Below, in pieces: positions 1 through 8,362 of a stretch of DNA of 33,875 nucleotides. The position numbers and the translations under genes were made by a program. Location: contig NZ_JAAEDH010000030.1 of NCBI RefSeq assembly GCF_018128965.1, positions 1 through 33,875 on the forward strand, read 5' to 3'. Position 1 is the stretch's first letter; every line of letters starts with the position of its first letter. This DNA comes from Plastoroseomonas arctica (GTDB taxonomy: Bacteria; Pseudomonadota; Alphaproteobacteria; Acetobacterales; Acetobacteraceae). A model generated the notes under the pieces. That model was not told the origin of the DNA and ran no database searches. It saw only the letters and a program-made list of their open reading frames with translations.

Positions 1-2
1 AG

Positions 3-335
3 GCCGCGCTGCGCCTCGGCTTCGAGGACGCCGCGCGTGCCGGCCGCGCCGCGAGCGAGCCCGCCCGCGAAGGCCAGGGCATCATGGAATCGGCGCTCGC
101 ACGCGTCACCGGGCTCGTCACCGTCCGCCGCGGCGACCAGGTGGTGTGGGGCGACACGGTGCCGGCCGAGATCGAGGCTTCCCGACGCCTGCTCGAAGCC
201 GGCGACCTCGCCGGCGCCACCGCGCGGCTGCAGCGCCTGCCCGCACCGGCGCGCAGCGGTCTCGCCGCCTGGCTCGACCAGGCCGAGGCGCTGCTGGCGG
301 CGCGCGCCGCCCTCCGCGACCTCGTGGCGGGCTGA
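3..335 (+). CDS. Mitofilin-like inner membrane protein, C-terminal end (partial)
   Basis: The reading frame is already open at the left edge, so only about the last 110 residues are visible. They match the tail of the bacterial mitofilin-like (COG4223-type) proteins that sit before hemY in many alphaproteobacteria: a stretch reading LVTVRRGDQVVWGD, then short helices rich in Ala and Leu that end in a run such as LLAARAALRDLVAG. In this family the N-terminal part carries a membrane anchor and a long coiled coil, and the protein is thought to act in inner-membrane organisation; neither part is in the window. The stop codon lies five bases before the hemY start, so the two genes are almost certainly co-transcribed. 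The family call rests on tail pattern and position and is fairly good but not certain. Confidence 0.72.
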   Translation, partial: AALRLGFEDAARAGRAASEPAREGQGIMESALARVTGLVTVRRGDQVVWGDTVPAEIEASRRLLEAGDLAGATARLQRLPAPARSGLAAWLDQAEALLAARAALRDLVAG

Positions 336-340
336 GCGCC

Positions 341-1627
341 ATGCGCCATGTCCTGGGCTTGCTGATCCTCGTCGGCGGCGCGATCGCGCTCGCGCTCTGG
401 CTCGCGGAGGTCGGCGGTTCGGTCGAGATCCGCTTCGGCGACACCTGGATCGGGGTGTCCTTCCCGATTGCGATGCTGGCCCTCGTCTCGGCCTTCATCA
501 TCCTGCACTCCATCCTGTCGCTTATCGGCTGGTTCCGGCGCATGCCAGGGCGGGTGGGTGCGCGCATCGCGCTGCGCCGACGCGCCGATGGCGATGCCGC
601 GGTGACGCGGGCGCTGATCGCGCTCGCGACCGGGGCCGCGAGCGGGGCGCGGGCGGAGGTCAAGCGCGCGCGCAGCCTGCTTGGCGACACGCCGCAGACC
701 CTTCTGCTGACCGCCGAGGCGGAGCGCCTGGCCGGGCGCGAGGATGCGGCGGCCGAAGCCTTCACCCTGCTCGCCAAGCGCGACGATGCGCGTTTCCTGG
801 GTTTGCGCGGGCTGCTCCGCCAAGCGATGCAGCGCGAGGACTGGCCGGAGGCGCAGCGCCTCGCGCGCGAGGCTGAGATCGCGCAGCCGGGCGCGGCCTG
901 GCTGCGCGAGGAACGCCAGCTGCTTGCCGCCCGTACGCGCGATTGGCGCGAGGCGTTGGCGCTGGCACCCAAGGGCGCGCCGCTGGGCCCGCTGGCGCTC
1001 GCCGCGGCGGCGCAGGAACCCGATGCGGAGAAGGCCGCGGCACTCGAACGCCAGGCCTTCAACGCGGACCCCGGCTTCGCGCCGGCCGCACTCGCCTATT
1101 CGTCGCGTCTCGCCAGCCAGGGCAGTCCGCGCCGGGCGCGCTCCACAATCGCCGATAGCTGGGCGCGCGCGCCGCATCCGGACCTTGGTGCCGCATGGAT
1201 CGCGCCGATCGAGGACAAGCTCGCCCGCGTGAAGGCGGTGGAGGACCTCATCCACACGACCCGTGAGCACCCCGAGAGCCGCTTGCTGATGGCGCGCGTC
1301 GCGCTGGACGCCGGGCTGACCGGTCGGGCCCGGAGCGAGCTGGAGGCGGCCGCCGCGCGTGGGGCCGATCGCCGTGCCTACCTGATGCTGGCCGAGCTCG
1401 AGGAAGCCGAGCATGGCGACAGCCCCGAGGCGCGCGCCGGCCAGGCGCGCTGGCTGCGCGACGCGGCGAACGCGCCGCCCGAACCACGCTGGCGCTGCAC
1501 CGATTGCGGCACCGAGCACGCGGCCTGGACGCCCGATTGCTCGCATTGCTCGGCCGCGGGCACGATCATCTGGGGTGCGGCGCCGGCGCGTATCACCGAT
1601 CGGTCCGCGCCGCGCAGCGCCGCCTGA
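341..1627 (+). CDS. hemY: HemY-type membrane protein with C-terminal zinc-ribbon-like tail
   Basis: The product is 428 residues. It has two N-terminal membrane segments (about 3-22 and 41-65) separated by a short loop, followed by a long Ala/Arg/Glu-rich helical region of TPR type. This is the HemY_N plus TPR layout of the protein encoded at the end of heme gene clusters; its exact role is unsettled, and it should not be confused with protoporphyrinogen oxidase. The ATG at 341 is chosen because the first membrane segment starts there and it follows the upstream stop by five bases. A distinctive extra is the C-terminus: Cys386-x2-Cys389 and Cys400-x2-Cys403 form a probable zinc ribbon. The neighbour upstream is the expected mitofilin-like gene. 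Confidence 0.88.
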   Translation: MRHVLGLLILVGGAIALALWLAEVGGSVEIRFGDTWIGVSFPIAMLALVSAFIILHSILSLIGWFRRMPGRVGARIALRRRADGDAAVTRALIALATGAASGARAEVKRARSLLGDTPQTLLLTAEAERLAGREDAAAEAFTLLAKRDDARFLGLRGLLRQAMQREDWPEAQRLAREAEIAQPGAAWLREERQLLAARTRDWREALALAPKGAPLGPLALAAAAQEPDAEKAAALERQAFNADPGFAPAALAYSSRLASQGSPRRARSTIADSWARAPHPDLGAAWIAPIEDKLARVKAVEDLIHTTREHPESRLLMARVALDAGLTGRARSELEAAAARGADRRAYLMLAELEEAEHGDSPEARAGQARWLRDAANAPPEPRWRCTDCGTEHAAWTPDCSHCSAAGTIIWGAAPARITDRSAPRSAA

Positions 1628-1813
1628 GGCGCATGGCTGCATCCCGGATCGAAATGGCGCTGGACCGGCCGCGCGAAGCCGGTCTAGCGTTTGCTCATGC
1701 GCACCTTCGGAACCCGCACGCGAATTAAAACCCCCGTCGCCTGACTGGCGCCCTGCGGGGCGCGATGCGGCCGGTTCGCCTGCGCCCCGATGCTCTTCCC
1801 GAAGGTTTCCCCG

Positions 1814-2080
1814 ATGCCCGATACCGTACTCCTCACCGCGCGCTTCCGCGTGCTGGCCGATGCCGAGCCTGGTCTGCTGACGCGATTGCTGATGGCCTTC
1901 GCCAAGCGCGACCTGACGCCGGACCTGGTCACCGCACGGCGCGAAGGCAGCGCGCTTCGTGTCGAGATCGCCTGCGTGATGGCGGCCGACGACGTGCACC
2001 GCGTCGAGGGCAACCTTGGGCAGGTGGTGGGCGTGCGGCGGCTGGAGACCGAGGAAGGTGCGATCCGCCGCGTGGCGTGA
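1814..2080 (+). CDS. Small ACT-domain-like protein (IlvM-like)
   Basis: This 88-residue protein has the size and strand pattern of a single ACT domain: a first strand LLTARFRVLADAEPGLL, a helix LLMAFAKRDL, a strand around VTARREGSALRVEIAC and a last strand VVGVRRLETEEG. Single ACT proteins of this type include IlvM, the small regulatory subunit of acetohydroxyacid synthase, and free amino-acid sensors. No enzyme partner lies beside it, so the ligand cannot be named. The ATG at 1814 is preferred over one at 1790 because GAAGG sits 8 bases upstream and the ACT fold begins directly after it. The 186 bases before it contain only weak GC-rich hairpins. Confidence 0.68.
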   Translation: MPDTVLLTARFRVLADAEPGLLTRLLMAFAKRDLTPDLVTARREGSALRVEIACVMAADDVHRVEGNLGQVVGVRRLETEEGAIRRVA

Positions 2081-2186
2081 GGCTGTGCCCTTCGTTGTTC
2101 CATGATGCTGCGCCCGGCCGGCGGCTGCCACCTGATCCGCACCCGCGGCCGGCGGAGCCTCAGCGTTCGGGGCAGTCCAGAACCCG

Positions 2187-3794
2187 CTACGGGCTCAGCG
2201 CAAATCCCGCATAGCCGCGCGCGGCGACGTCCTCGCAGATGCCTCGGTACCGCGCCATCCCACCGGCATAGGGCATGAAGACGCGCGGCTTTCCGGGCAC
2301 GTTCGCGCCCAGGTACCAGGAGCTCGACGCCTGCGGCAGCAGCGTCTCGTCGGCGGCGGCATTCACCTGCCCCACCCAGTCCTCCACCGCCTCCGGCGCC
2401 GGCTCGATGCGCGCGATGCCGTTGGCGCGCAGATGCGCGATGCAGTCGGTAATCCACTCCACATGCTGCTCGATGGCGACGGGCATGTTGCACAGCACAG
2501 AGGGGCTTCCCGGCCCGGTCACCGTGAACAGGTTCGGGAAGCCCGCCACCTGCAGGCCCAGATAGCTGCGCGGCCCAGCGGCCCAGGCATCGCGCAGCGC
2601 AATGCCATCGCGGCCCTCGATGTTCAGGCGCAGCAGCGGGCCGGTCATCGCATCGAACCCCGTGGCAAAGACGATGATGTCGAGCTTGTGCTCGGTGCCG
2701 TCTCGCAGCCTCAGCCCGTCGGGGGTGATGCTCTCGATTGGGTTCGACCGCACATCGACCAGGCTGACATTGGGGCGGTTGAAGGTCTCGAAATAGAAGC
2801 TGTCGATCGGCGGCCGCTTGGCCGCATAGGGGTGGTCGATATCGGACAGCAGCGCGGCCGTCGCGGGGTCCTTCACGATTTCGCGGATCTTGCGCTTAAC
2901 GAACTCGGCCGCCGTCTGGTTGGCCTTCAGGTCGGTCAGGATGTCGGAGAAATTTGCGCGGAACTGCAGCCCGCCTTTCTCCCACGCCGCCTCGTAGATC
3001 GCCTCGCGCTCCGCCTCGCTCACGTCGAAGACCGAACGTTCGGTGATGCGGAAGGCGTGGCCGTTGGTGTTGGAGTGCATGACCTCGCGGATCTCGTCGA
3101 AATTCTCGCGCACGTGGCGGCGGAATTCCTCGCTCAGCGGGGCGTTGCGGGCGGGCACGGAGTAGTTCGGCGTGCGCTGGAAGACGGTGAGGTGCGCGGC
3201 GTGCTCCGCGATCACCGGGGCAGCCTGGATGCCGGTGGAGCCTGTGCCGATCTGGCCCACGCGCTGGCCGCGCAGGAATTCCAGGCCCTCATGCGGCCAT
3301 TCGCCGGTATGGACCGTTCGGCCCTTGAAGGAGGCGAGCCCGGGCATGTCGGGCGTATTGGTCGTCGACAGGCAGCCCACCGCGGTGATCAGCCAGGTGG
3401 CCGAGACCGTCTCGCCGGCCTCCGTCGTCACATGCCACAGGTTTTCCTCGGCATCGTAGCGCGCGCCGGTGACGCGGGTGTTGAAGCGGATGTCGCGCTT
3501 GAGGTCGAAGCGGTCCGCCACATGGTTCAGGTAGCGCATGATCTCGGGCTGCTCCGGATAGCGCTCGGAAAACTCCCATTCGCGGATCAGCTCGGCGGAG
3601 AAGGCGTAGCAGTAGGAATGGCTTTCGGAATCGCAGCGCGCGCCGGGGTAGCGGTTCCAGTACCAGGTGCCCCCCACCCCCTCGGCCGCCTCCAGGACCT
3701 CGACCTTGAGGCCCAGCCGGTCGCGCAGCGCGTGGAGCTGGTACAGGCCGGAGAACCCGGCCCCGATGATCAGCGCGTCAAGCGTCTTTGGCAT
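2187..3794 (-). CDS. Flavin-containing monooxygenase, Baeyer-Villiger type
   Basis: The product is 535 residues, the usual length for cyclohexanone-monooxygenase-like enzymes. It shows the FAD-binding GxGxxG at residues 11-16 and the NADPH-binding GxGxxG at 183-188. Between them is FKGRTVHTGEWP (156-167), which fits the Baeyer-Villiger fingerprint FxGxxxHTxxWP. Such enzymes use NADPH and O2 to insert an oxygen next to a ketone carbonyl, giving esters or lactones; the substrate cannot be read from sequence. The ATG at 3794 has a perfect AGGAGG six bases upstream (3801-3806), so the longer open frame to 3962 is not used. The gene diverges from ada with about 150 bases between the starts. No ester hydrolase or alcohol dehydrogenase lies next to it. 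Confidence 0.9.
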   Translation of the reverse strand: MPKTLDALIIGAGFSGLYQLHALRDRLGLKVEVLEAAEGVGGTWYWNRYPGARCDSESHSYCYAFSAELIREWEFSERYPEQPEIMRYLNHVADRFDLKRDIRFNTRVTGARYDAEENLWHVTTEAGETVSATWLITAVGCLSTTNTPDMPGLASFKGRTVHTGEWPHEGLEFLRGQRVGQIGTGSTGIQAAPVIAEHAAHLTVFQRTPNYSVPARNAPLSEEFRRHVRENFDEIREVMHSNTNGHAFRITERSVFDVSEAEREAIYEAAWEKGGLQFRANFSDILTDLKANQTAAEFVKRKIREIVKDPATAALLSDIDHPYAAKRPPIDSFYFETFNRPNVSLVDVRSNPIESITPDGLRLRDGTEHKLDIIVFATGFDAMTGPLLRLNIEGRDGIALRDAWAAGPRSYLGLQVAGFPNLFTVTGPGSPSVLCNMPVAIEQHVEWITDCIAHLRANGIARIEPAPEAVEDWVGQVNAAADETLLPQASSSWYLGANVPGKPRVFMPYAGGMARYRGICEDVAARGYAGFALSP

Positions 3795-3946
3795 GTCGAT
3801 CCTCCTGTGCGGACCCGCGCGGGTGGGGCCGCCTCGCCATTCGTGGCAACATGGGCCCGACGGCCTGGAATGGGAACCCGCGCGGCGCGACATGCCAGCG
3901 CAAGCGGCGGATGGTTCGCAGCGCCGCGGCCATGGGAGAAGGGCGC

Positions 3947-5008
3947 ATGGACATGAACACACCCGACTTCGCCGACCCCGACGCCCGCCACTGGCAGGCG
4001 GTGCTGGACCGCGCCCCCTCCGACACGCTTTACGCCGTGACGACGCAGGGCGTGTTCTGCCGAACGGGGTGCCCCTCGCGCCCGCCGCTGCGGGGCAACA
4101 CCCGCTTCTTCGCCGATGTGGCGAGTGCCGAGGCCGCAGGTTTCCGCGCCTGCAAGCGCTGCGACCCGAAGGGCGAGCGCGCCGCGCTGCACGCCGCCGC
4201 GGTGGCGGCCGCCTGCCAACTCATCGAACAGGAGGACACCATGCCGAGCCTCGCCCGCCTTGCCGACCACGCCGGCTATGCCCGGCACCATTTCCTGCGG
4301 ATGTTCCGCGACATCACCGGCGTGACCCCGCGCAGCTATGCCGAGAATGTGCGCGCCCGACGGCTGAGCAGCGCGCTGGCAAACGGGTCGCGCGTCGTCG
4401 ATGCGGTGCTTGATGCCGGCTATGGCAGCGAGAGTCGGGTCTACGGACAGCCCTCCCGCGTGCTGGGGATGACGCCGGGTGCGGCGCGGCGCGGCGGTGC
4501 GGGGGAGGTGATCCGCGCAGCCCTGGCGGACAGTGCGCTCGGCCCGCTGCTGGTGGGTGCGACGGAGCGCGGCATCTGCTTCATCGGCTTCGGCGAGGAT
4601 GAGGCGGCATTGCGCGGCGACCTCGCGGCGCGCTTCTCCCGCGCCGAGGTGATCGAGGCTGACGACACGCTGCGCGCAATGGTCCAGCAGGTGGTGGATT
4701 TCTGTGCCGAGCCACGCGCGGCACTGGCGCTGCCGCTGGACCTGCGCGGCACGGCCTTCCAGCGCCAGGTGTGGGAAGGGCTGCAGCGCATCCCGTTCGG
4801 CGAGACCACGCACTACGCAGCCTTCGCGGCGAGCCTCGGTCGGCCCGATGCGGTGCGCGCCGTGGCGCGGGCGATCGCGTCCAACCCGGTCTCCCTGGCG
4901 GTGCCTTGCCATAGGGTGCTGGGGAAGGGGGGCGATCTCACTGGGTATCGCTGGGGCGTGGAGCGGAAGCGGGCGATCCTGGCGGGGGAAAAGTCGCGCC
5001 GGGCATAG
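3947..5008 (+). CDS. ada: Ada: bifunctional DNA alkylation repair protein and transcription activator
   Basis: The 353-residue product has the full E. coli Ada layout. The N-terminal zinc domain has Cys38, Cys42, Cys69 and Cys72, the same numbers as in E. coli; Cys38 takes methyl groups from phosphotriesters and this turns the protein into an activator. An AraC-type helix-turn-helix follows (about 85-180, with LARLADHAGYARHHFLRMF). The C-terminal O6-alkylguanine transferase domain contains PCHRV with acceptor Cys321, again the E. coli number. The ATG at 3947 follows a purine-rich GGGAGAAGGG; an in-frame ATG at 3932 is an alternative. In the family the protein regulates its own gene; I found no convincing Ada box. 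No alkB or alkA gene is adjacent. Confidence 0.95.
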   Translation: MDMNTPDFADPDARHWQAVLDRAPSDTLYAVTTQGVFCRTGCPSRPPLRGNTRFFADVASAEAAGFRACKRCDPKGERAALHAAAVAAACQLIEQEDTMPSLARLADHAGYARHHFLRMFRDITGVTPRSYAENVRARRLSSALANGSRVVDAVLDAGYGSESRVYGQPSRVLGMTPGAARRGGAGEVIRAALADSALGPLLVGATERGICFIGFGEDEAALRGDLAARFSRAEVIEADDTLRAMVQQVVDFCAEPRAALALPLDLRGTAFQRQVWEGLQRIPFGETTHYAAFAASLGRPDAVRAVARAIASNPVSLAVPCHRVLGKGGDLTGYRWGVERKRAILAGEKSRRA

Positions 5009-5095
5009 AGGACAGCCGGCCCGCGAGCCCGAACGGGCGAAGCTTGTAGGGTGAACAAAGCGCGGAAGCGTATCCCCGGCACCTAGGGCCCGCAC

Positions 5096-5755
5096 TTATG
5101 CCGACAAAATCGCCACATCCAGCAGCCGCTCCAGCACCTCCGGCTCCTGCGCGCCCGCGATCGCGTGGCGGCCATCGATGACGAAGCACGGCACCCCGTT
5201 GATCCCCAGCCGATGCGCGCGGAGGTTGTCCGCATGCACCGCCTCGGCCTCGGCGCGGCTGAGCAGGAACATCCGTGCGCCACGCGGATCCAGCCCCGCC
5301 GCGCCGGCCAGTTCGCTCAGCACGTCGATCGACCCGATATCCGCACCTTCGAGGAAGTAGGCCTCGAACAGCAGGTCCACCAGCGGCTCGGCCAGCCCAT
5401 GCTGCTGGGCGAAGCGCACCAGCCGGTGCGCGTCGAGCGAGCAGGGGATGCGGCGGATGCGGTCGAAGCGGAAATGGATGCCCTCGGCGCGGCCGACCTC
5501 GGCGATCGCCGCGTGCAGCCGCCGCGCGCGATCCTCGCCGCCGAATTTCCGCACCAGGTAGTCCTGCCGCGAGACACCCTCGGGCGCGATGTCCGGATTG
5601 AGCAGGAAGGGTCGCCATTGCAGCTCGGCCAGCACCTCCGGCCGGGCGCGCAGCATGCGCAGCAGGCGCCGCGTGCCGAGGAAGCACCAGGGGCAGACGA
5701 GGTCGAAAACGATCTCGATCGCGATGCGCGCGCGGGGTGGGGAGAGCTGGTTCAC
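5096..5755 (-). CDS. DsbA-family oxidoreductase, FrnE-like
   Basis: This 219-residue protein has an N-terminal thioredoxin-fold strand leading into CPWC (Cys21 and Cys24), the active site typical of FrnE and 2-hydroxychromene-2-carboxylate isomerase relatives. A helical insert follows, then the late strand with GINGVPCFVIDGRHAIAGAQ, where the cis-proline precedes a Cys. There is no signal peptide, so it should act in the cytoplasm as a thiol-disulfide oxidoreductase or isomerase. The only in-frame start near the fold is GTG at 5755; GAGGG lies directly against it, closer than usual. It is 57 bases downstream of the Bug receptor gene on the same strand and may share its transcript. Confidence 0.87.
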   Translation of the reverse strand: MNQLSPPRARIAIEIVFDLVCPWCFLGTRRLLRMLRARPEVLAELQWRPFLLNPDIAPEGVSRQDYLVRKFGGEDRARRLHAAIAEVGRAEGIHFRFDRIRRIPCSLDAHRLVRFAQQHGLAEPLVDLLFEAYFLEGADIGSIDVLSELAGAAGLDPRGARMFLLSRAEAEAVHADNLRAHRLGINGVPCFVIDGRHAIAGAQEPEVLERLLDVAILSA

Positions 5756-5812
5756 CCCCTCTATGTAGCGCGTCGCCCCGCCGATTGGCAGGGTCTTGCC
5801 GTCGGCCGCCGG

Positions 5813-6775
5813 TCAGTCCGGTCGCAGGCCGGCCTCGGCCACCACCGCGCCCCAGCGCGCCACCTCCTCGCGCATGTAGCGCACGCTGCGGGCACGGTCC
5901 CAGCCGAGCATGTCGAAGCCGCCTTCCGCGGCGCGCTGGCGCAGCCCGGGGTCGGCGATGGCGAGGAGGACGGCGGCCTCGATCGCGGCCTGCACCGGCT
6001 CGGGCGTGCCGGCCTGCACCATCAGCCCGGTCCAGTTGCCGATCAGCAGCCCGGGCATCCCGGCCTCCGCGGTGGTCGGCACGCCCGGCAGCAGCGCATG
6101 GCGCGCCGGCGCGGTCACCGCGAGCGCGCGAAGCCTTCCGCCGCGCAGCTGGGCAATCACCTCGGGCAGGTTCGCGACGATCATCTCGACATGGCCGGCG
6201 AGCAGGTCCGTCACCGCCGGCGCCCCCCCGCGATAGGGCACATGCAGCAGGTTTGCCCCCGACCGCGCCTCGCGCCGAAACAGCTCGAGCCCGAGGTTGG
6301 GCGGCGAGCCGGCGCCGGAGGAGGCGCAGCTGACCGAGCGTTCGCGCGTCATCGCCGCAAGCCCCGCGAGGTCGCGCGCCGGGTGGTTCTCGGCGACCGT
6401 GACCACCAGCGGCAGCGAGCCGAGCACCGAGATTGCCGCGAGGTCGCGCTGAAAATCATACGGCGCGTTGGGGAAAAGCGCGACGTTGACGGTGTGCGCC
6501 ATGGTCATCGCGAGCAGGGTGTGGCCGTCCGGCGCTGCCTTGGCCACGGCGTCGGCGCCGATCAGCGCGTTGCCGCCGGCCCGGTTCTCCACGATCACCG
6601 GTTTCTGCCATTCGGCGCCGAGGCGCTCGGCGAGGAGCCGCGCCATGATGTCGGTGATCCCGCCGGGCGGAAACGGCACCACCACGCGCACCGGCCGATC
6701 GGGAAACCCCTGCGCCCGCGCGCTGCCCGCACCGGCGATGGCGAGGAGGGCAGGCAGGGCGCGGCGGCTGATCAT
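5813..6775 (-). CDS. Bug-family (TctC-like) periplasmic solute receptor 1
   Basis: The product is 320 residues, standard for the tripartite tricarboxylate transporter substrate-binding (Bug) family. A Sec signal peptide ends near residue 21 (ARA|Q). The hallmark PFPPGGITD at 34-42 and the later VENRAGGNALIGADAV and APDGHTLL segments line the ligand cleft and usually bind a carboxylate group. LLHVPYRGGAPAVTDLLAG is the second domain's signature. The ATG at 6775 has GGAGAG upstream; the longer frame to 6796 lacks this. No TctA or TctB membrane gene is nearby, so it must use a permease encoded elsewhere or act as a sensor. It sits between a transglycosylase gene and the FrnE-like gene, which gives no hint of ligand. 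Confidence 0.92.
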   Translation of the reverse strand: MISRRALPALLAIAGAGSARAQGFPDRPVRVVVPFPPGGITDIMARLLAERLGAEWQKPVIVENRAGGNALIGADAVAKAAPDGHTLLAMTMAHTVNVALFPNAPYDFQRDLAAISVLGSLPLVVTVAENHPARDLAGLAAMTRERSVSCASSGAGSPPNLGLELFRREARSGANLLHVPYRGGAPAVTDLLAGHVEMIVANLPEVIAQLRGGRLRALAVTAPARHALLPGVPTTAEAGMPGLLIGNWTGLMVQAGTPEPVQAAIEAAVLLAIADPGLRQRAAEGGFDMLGWDRARSVRYMREEVARWGAVVAEAGLRPD

Positions 6776-6925
6776 CGGCGTCTCTCCAGGGCGCACGCTG
6801 CGCCGGCGCGGCTGAGAACCGCACGGGATTTCGCCCGGATCAACCCAATTCCGCCGACGGGAAAACCTTTCCCCGACGGCGTCGCATCGCCACAGGATCC
6901 TTGGCGTGAGGAGCGTCCGCGGAGG

Positions 6926-7930
6926 TCAGCGTGCCTCGGCGATCTCCAGGTGGGCGGCGCCGTTCTGGCGCAGCCGCGCCATGTTGGCCGGGGCGCAGCG
7001 TTGCTCAGCAAAGATCGGGCTGTCGGGCTGCACCACCTCAAGCTTCCCGCGCACGCGACAGAGATAGGTGCCGGCATTGCGCGCCGAGGCGCCGTGCCAG
7101 CGCCGCAGAACCTCCGCCCAGTCGCCGGTGCGCTGGTGGTTGGTGGTCAGGAAATTCGCGGCCCAGTCGGCCGCTGCGCGCGGATCGAGCGGCCAGGTCT
7201 GGCCACGGGCATGCACGCCGGCATTGATTTGCAGGCATCCCGCCATGACCGAGCCGCCGCCGCTCGCGAGCAGCAGGCGGTCCGCCTCGGCGCGGGTATC
7301 GGGGAAATAGGCGCGGCCGCGGATGCTCAGCGCATGCGCGTGCAGGCCGGACTCGTTCAGCGCGATGGCGACGAGCAGGCCCGGCGGCAGGTTGTGCCGG
7401 CGCTCGGCGGAACGCAGCGCCGTGAGGCAGGCGGCGCGCGGCGAGCCACGGGCCGCAAGGCCCGCATCGGTGATCGAGGGGATGCTCGGCGTCGCGACCC
7501 AGGGCGGGAGGCTCGTGGGCAACGGCGTGCTTTGCGGCAGCCGCGCGCCCTGCGGCAGGGTCAGACGCGGTCCGGCGGCCAGCGGGTCGACCACGATGTC
7601 GAGCGGACGCGAAAAGGCGATGGGCCGGGCGACCGGCGGGCGGCTCGCGTGGCGGCGCGCCGTGCTGGTCTGCGCCTCGGCCGGCATCGCGCCGATCAGG
7701 CAGGCGAGGGCGCCGGCGCCGAGCATGGCGGTGAAGGCCCGGAGGCGGTTGGCGAAACGCTGTGCGAGACGAACCCGGCTCGGATGGTGGCGGCCGGGGG
7801 TTGCCGCAGTCGAAGGCCTCGACCCGAGGCCATGGGATCCGAGATGCTGGCTGCCCCGCCGCAAAGCGCGCTGGGACTTCGCCACGTGCGACCGCCGGGG
7901 GGGCGGGAACAGACCGTTTGCGCTCGTCAT
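6926..7930 (-). CDS. Lytic transglycosylase-like (SLT-fold) protein
   Basis: The C-terminal half carries a lysozyme-like transglycosylase domain: LPPGLLVAIALNESGLHA with the likely catalytic Glu193, then GSVMAGCLQINAGVH, which matches the usual GxMQIN block, and later AANFLTTNHQRTGDWAEVLRRWHG. Such enzymes cleave peptidoglycan with formation of 1,6-anhydromuramic acid. A hydrophobic segment at about 62-84 ending AEA|Q looks like a signal sequence, but it lies unusually far from the chosen ATG. The true start is therefore unclear: ATG at 7948, TTG at 7966 or an internal ATG at 7726 are possible, and none has a strong ribosome site. A low-complexity Pro-rich linker (about 85-150) separates the signal from the enzyme domain. 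Confidence 0.82.
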   Translation of the reverse strand: MTSANGLFPPPRRSHVAKSQRALRRGSQHLGSHGLGSRPSTAATPGRHHPSRVRLAQRFANRLRAFTAMLGAGALACLIGAMPAEAQTSTARRHASRPPVARPIAFSRPLDIVVDPLAAGPRLTLPQGARLPQSTPLPTSLPPWVATPSIPSITDAGLAARGSPRAACLTALRSAERRHNLPPGLLVAIALNESGLHAHALSIRGRAYFPDTRAEADRLLLASGGGSVMAGCLQINAGVHARGQTWPLDPRAAADWAANFLTTNHQRTGDWAEVLRRWHGASARNAGTYLCRVRGKLEVVQPDSPIFAEQRCAPANMARLRQNGAAHLEIAEAR

Positions 7931-7966
7931 GGACTTGCCCACTAACATGTCGCCGGACGCTGTCAA

Positions 7967-8362
7967 ACACTAACTCGCCAAACCCCGACAAGAGGACTGG
8001 GAATTAGGGATTTGGGCAGCATTGAGGCAAAGTAAAAAGCAGTATTCGATACTTATAGTGGGCCGGGCCGCGGGCTGTTCTGACAGTCATACTGCGGATT
8101 TTTTCACTAATATCGTCCGGGCGCCGGCAACCCAGGGCCGCGTCCCAATTTCGTCTCCGTTGCGGCGCTGTACCGGAAAAACCCGCGCTTGACCGGCACC
8201 GGGCCGGACGCCAGCTTGCGGCCCGCGGGGCCTGCCGCGATCGCCCCCGCGACGCCGCGGCCCAGGCATCGCCTCCAGCACCCTCGAGGGGAGTGGACGA
8301 TCATCGCCGCACCGAATGCCATTGCCGCGGGTGCCGATCGCGCCGTGCACGCTGCCGTCCCC
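7967..8362. other. Divergent intergenic region, transglycosylase / chrA
   Basis: No convincing gene is seen here. The part at about 8020-8120 is much more AT-rich than the surroundings, with short A and T tracts including ATTTTTTC and TAATAT, as expected for a promoter region serving the two divergent genes. I could not pair a clear -35 with a -10 at proper spacing. The chrA frame is open back to a TTG at 8189, so part of this stretch could be coding if that start is used. A ribosome-site-like GAGGGGAG at 8286-8293 is followed by a GTG in the wrong frame. Confidence 0.4.

Noticed and set aside
3846-3855. GCAA-containing site near ada as a possible Ada box
   Set aside because: The A-box half (AAT at the right distance) is missing, so the match to the E. 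coli operator is not supported.
5165-7945. Very long plus-strand open frame opposite frnE, Bug receptor 1 and the transglycosylase
   Set aside because: It is antisense to three well-recognised genes, has Arg/Ala/His-rich shadow composition and shows no domain; long antisense frames are expected at this GC content.
7944-7966. TTGACA as a -35 box for the transglycosylase gene
   Set aside because: No -10-like hexamer occurs 16-18 bases downstream, and the hexamer may itself be a TTG start codon.
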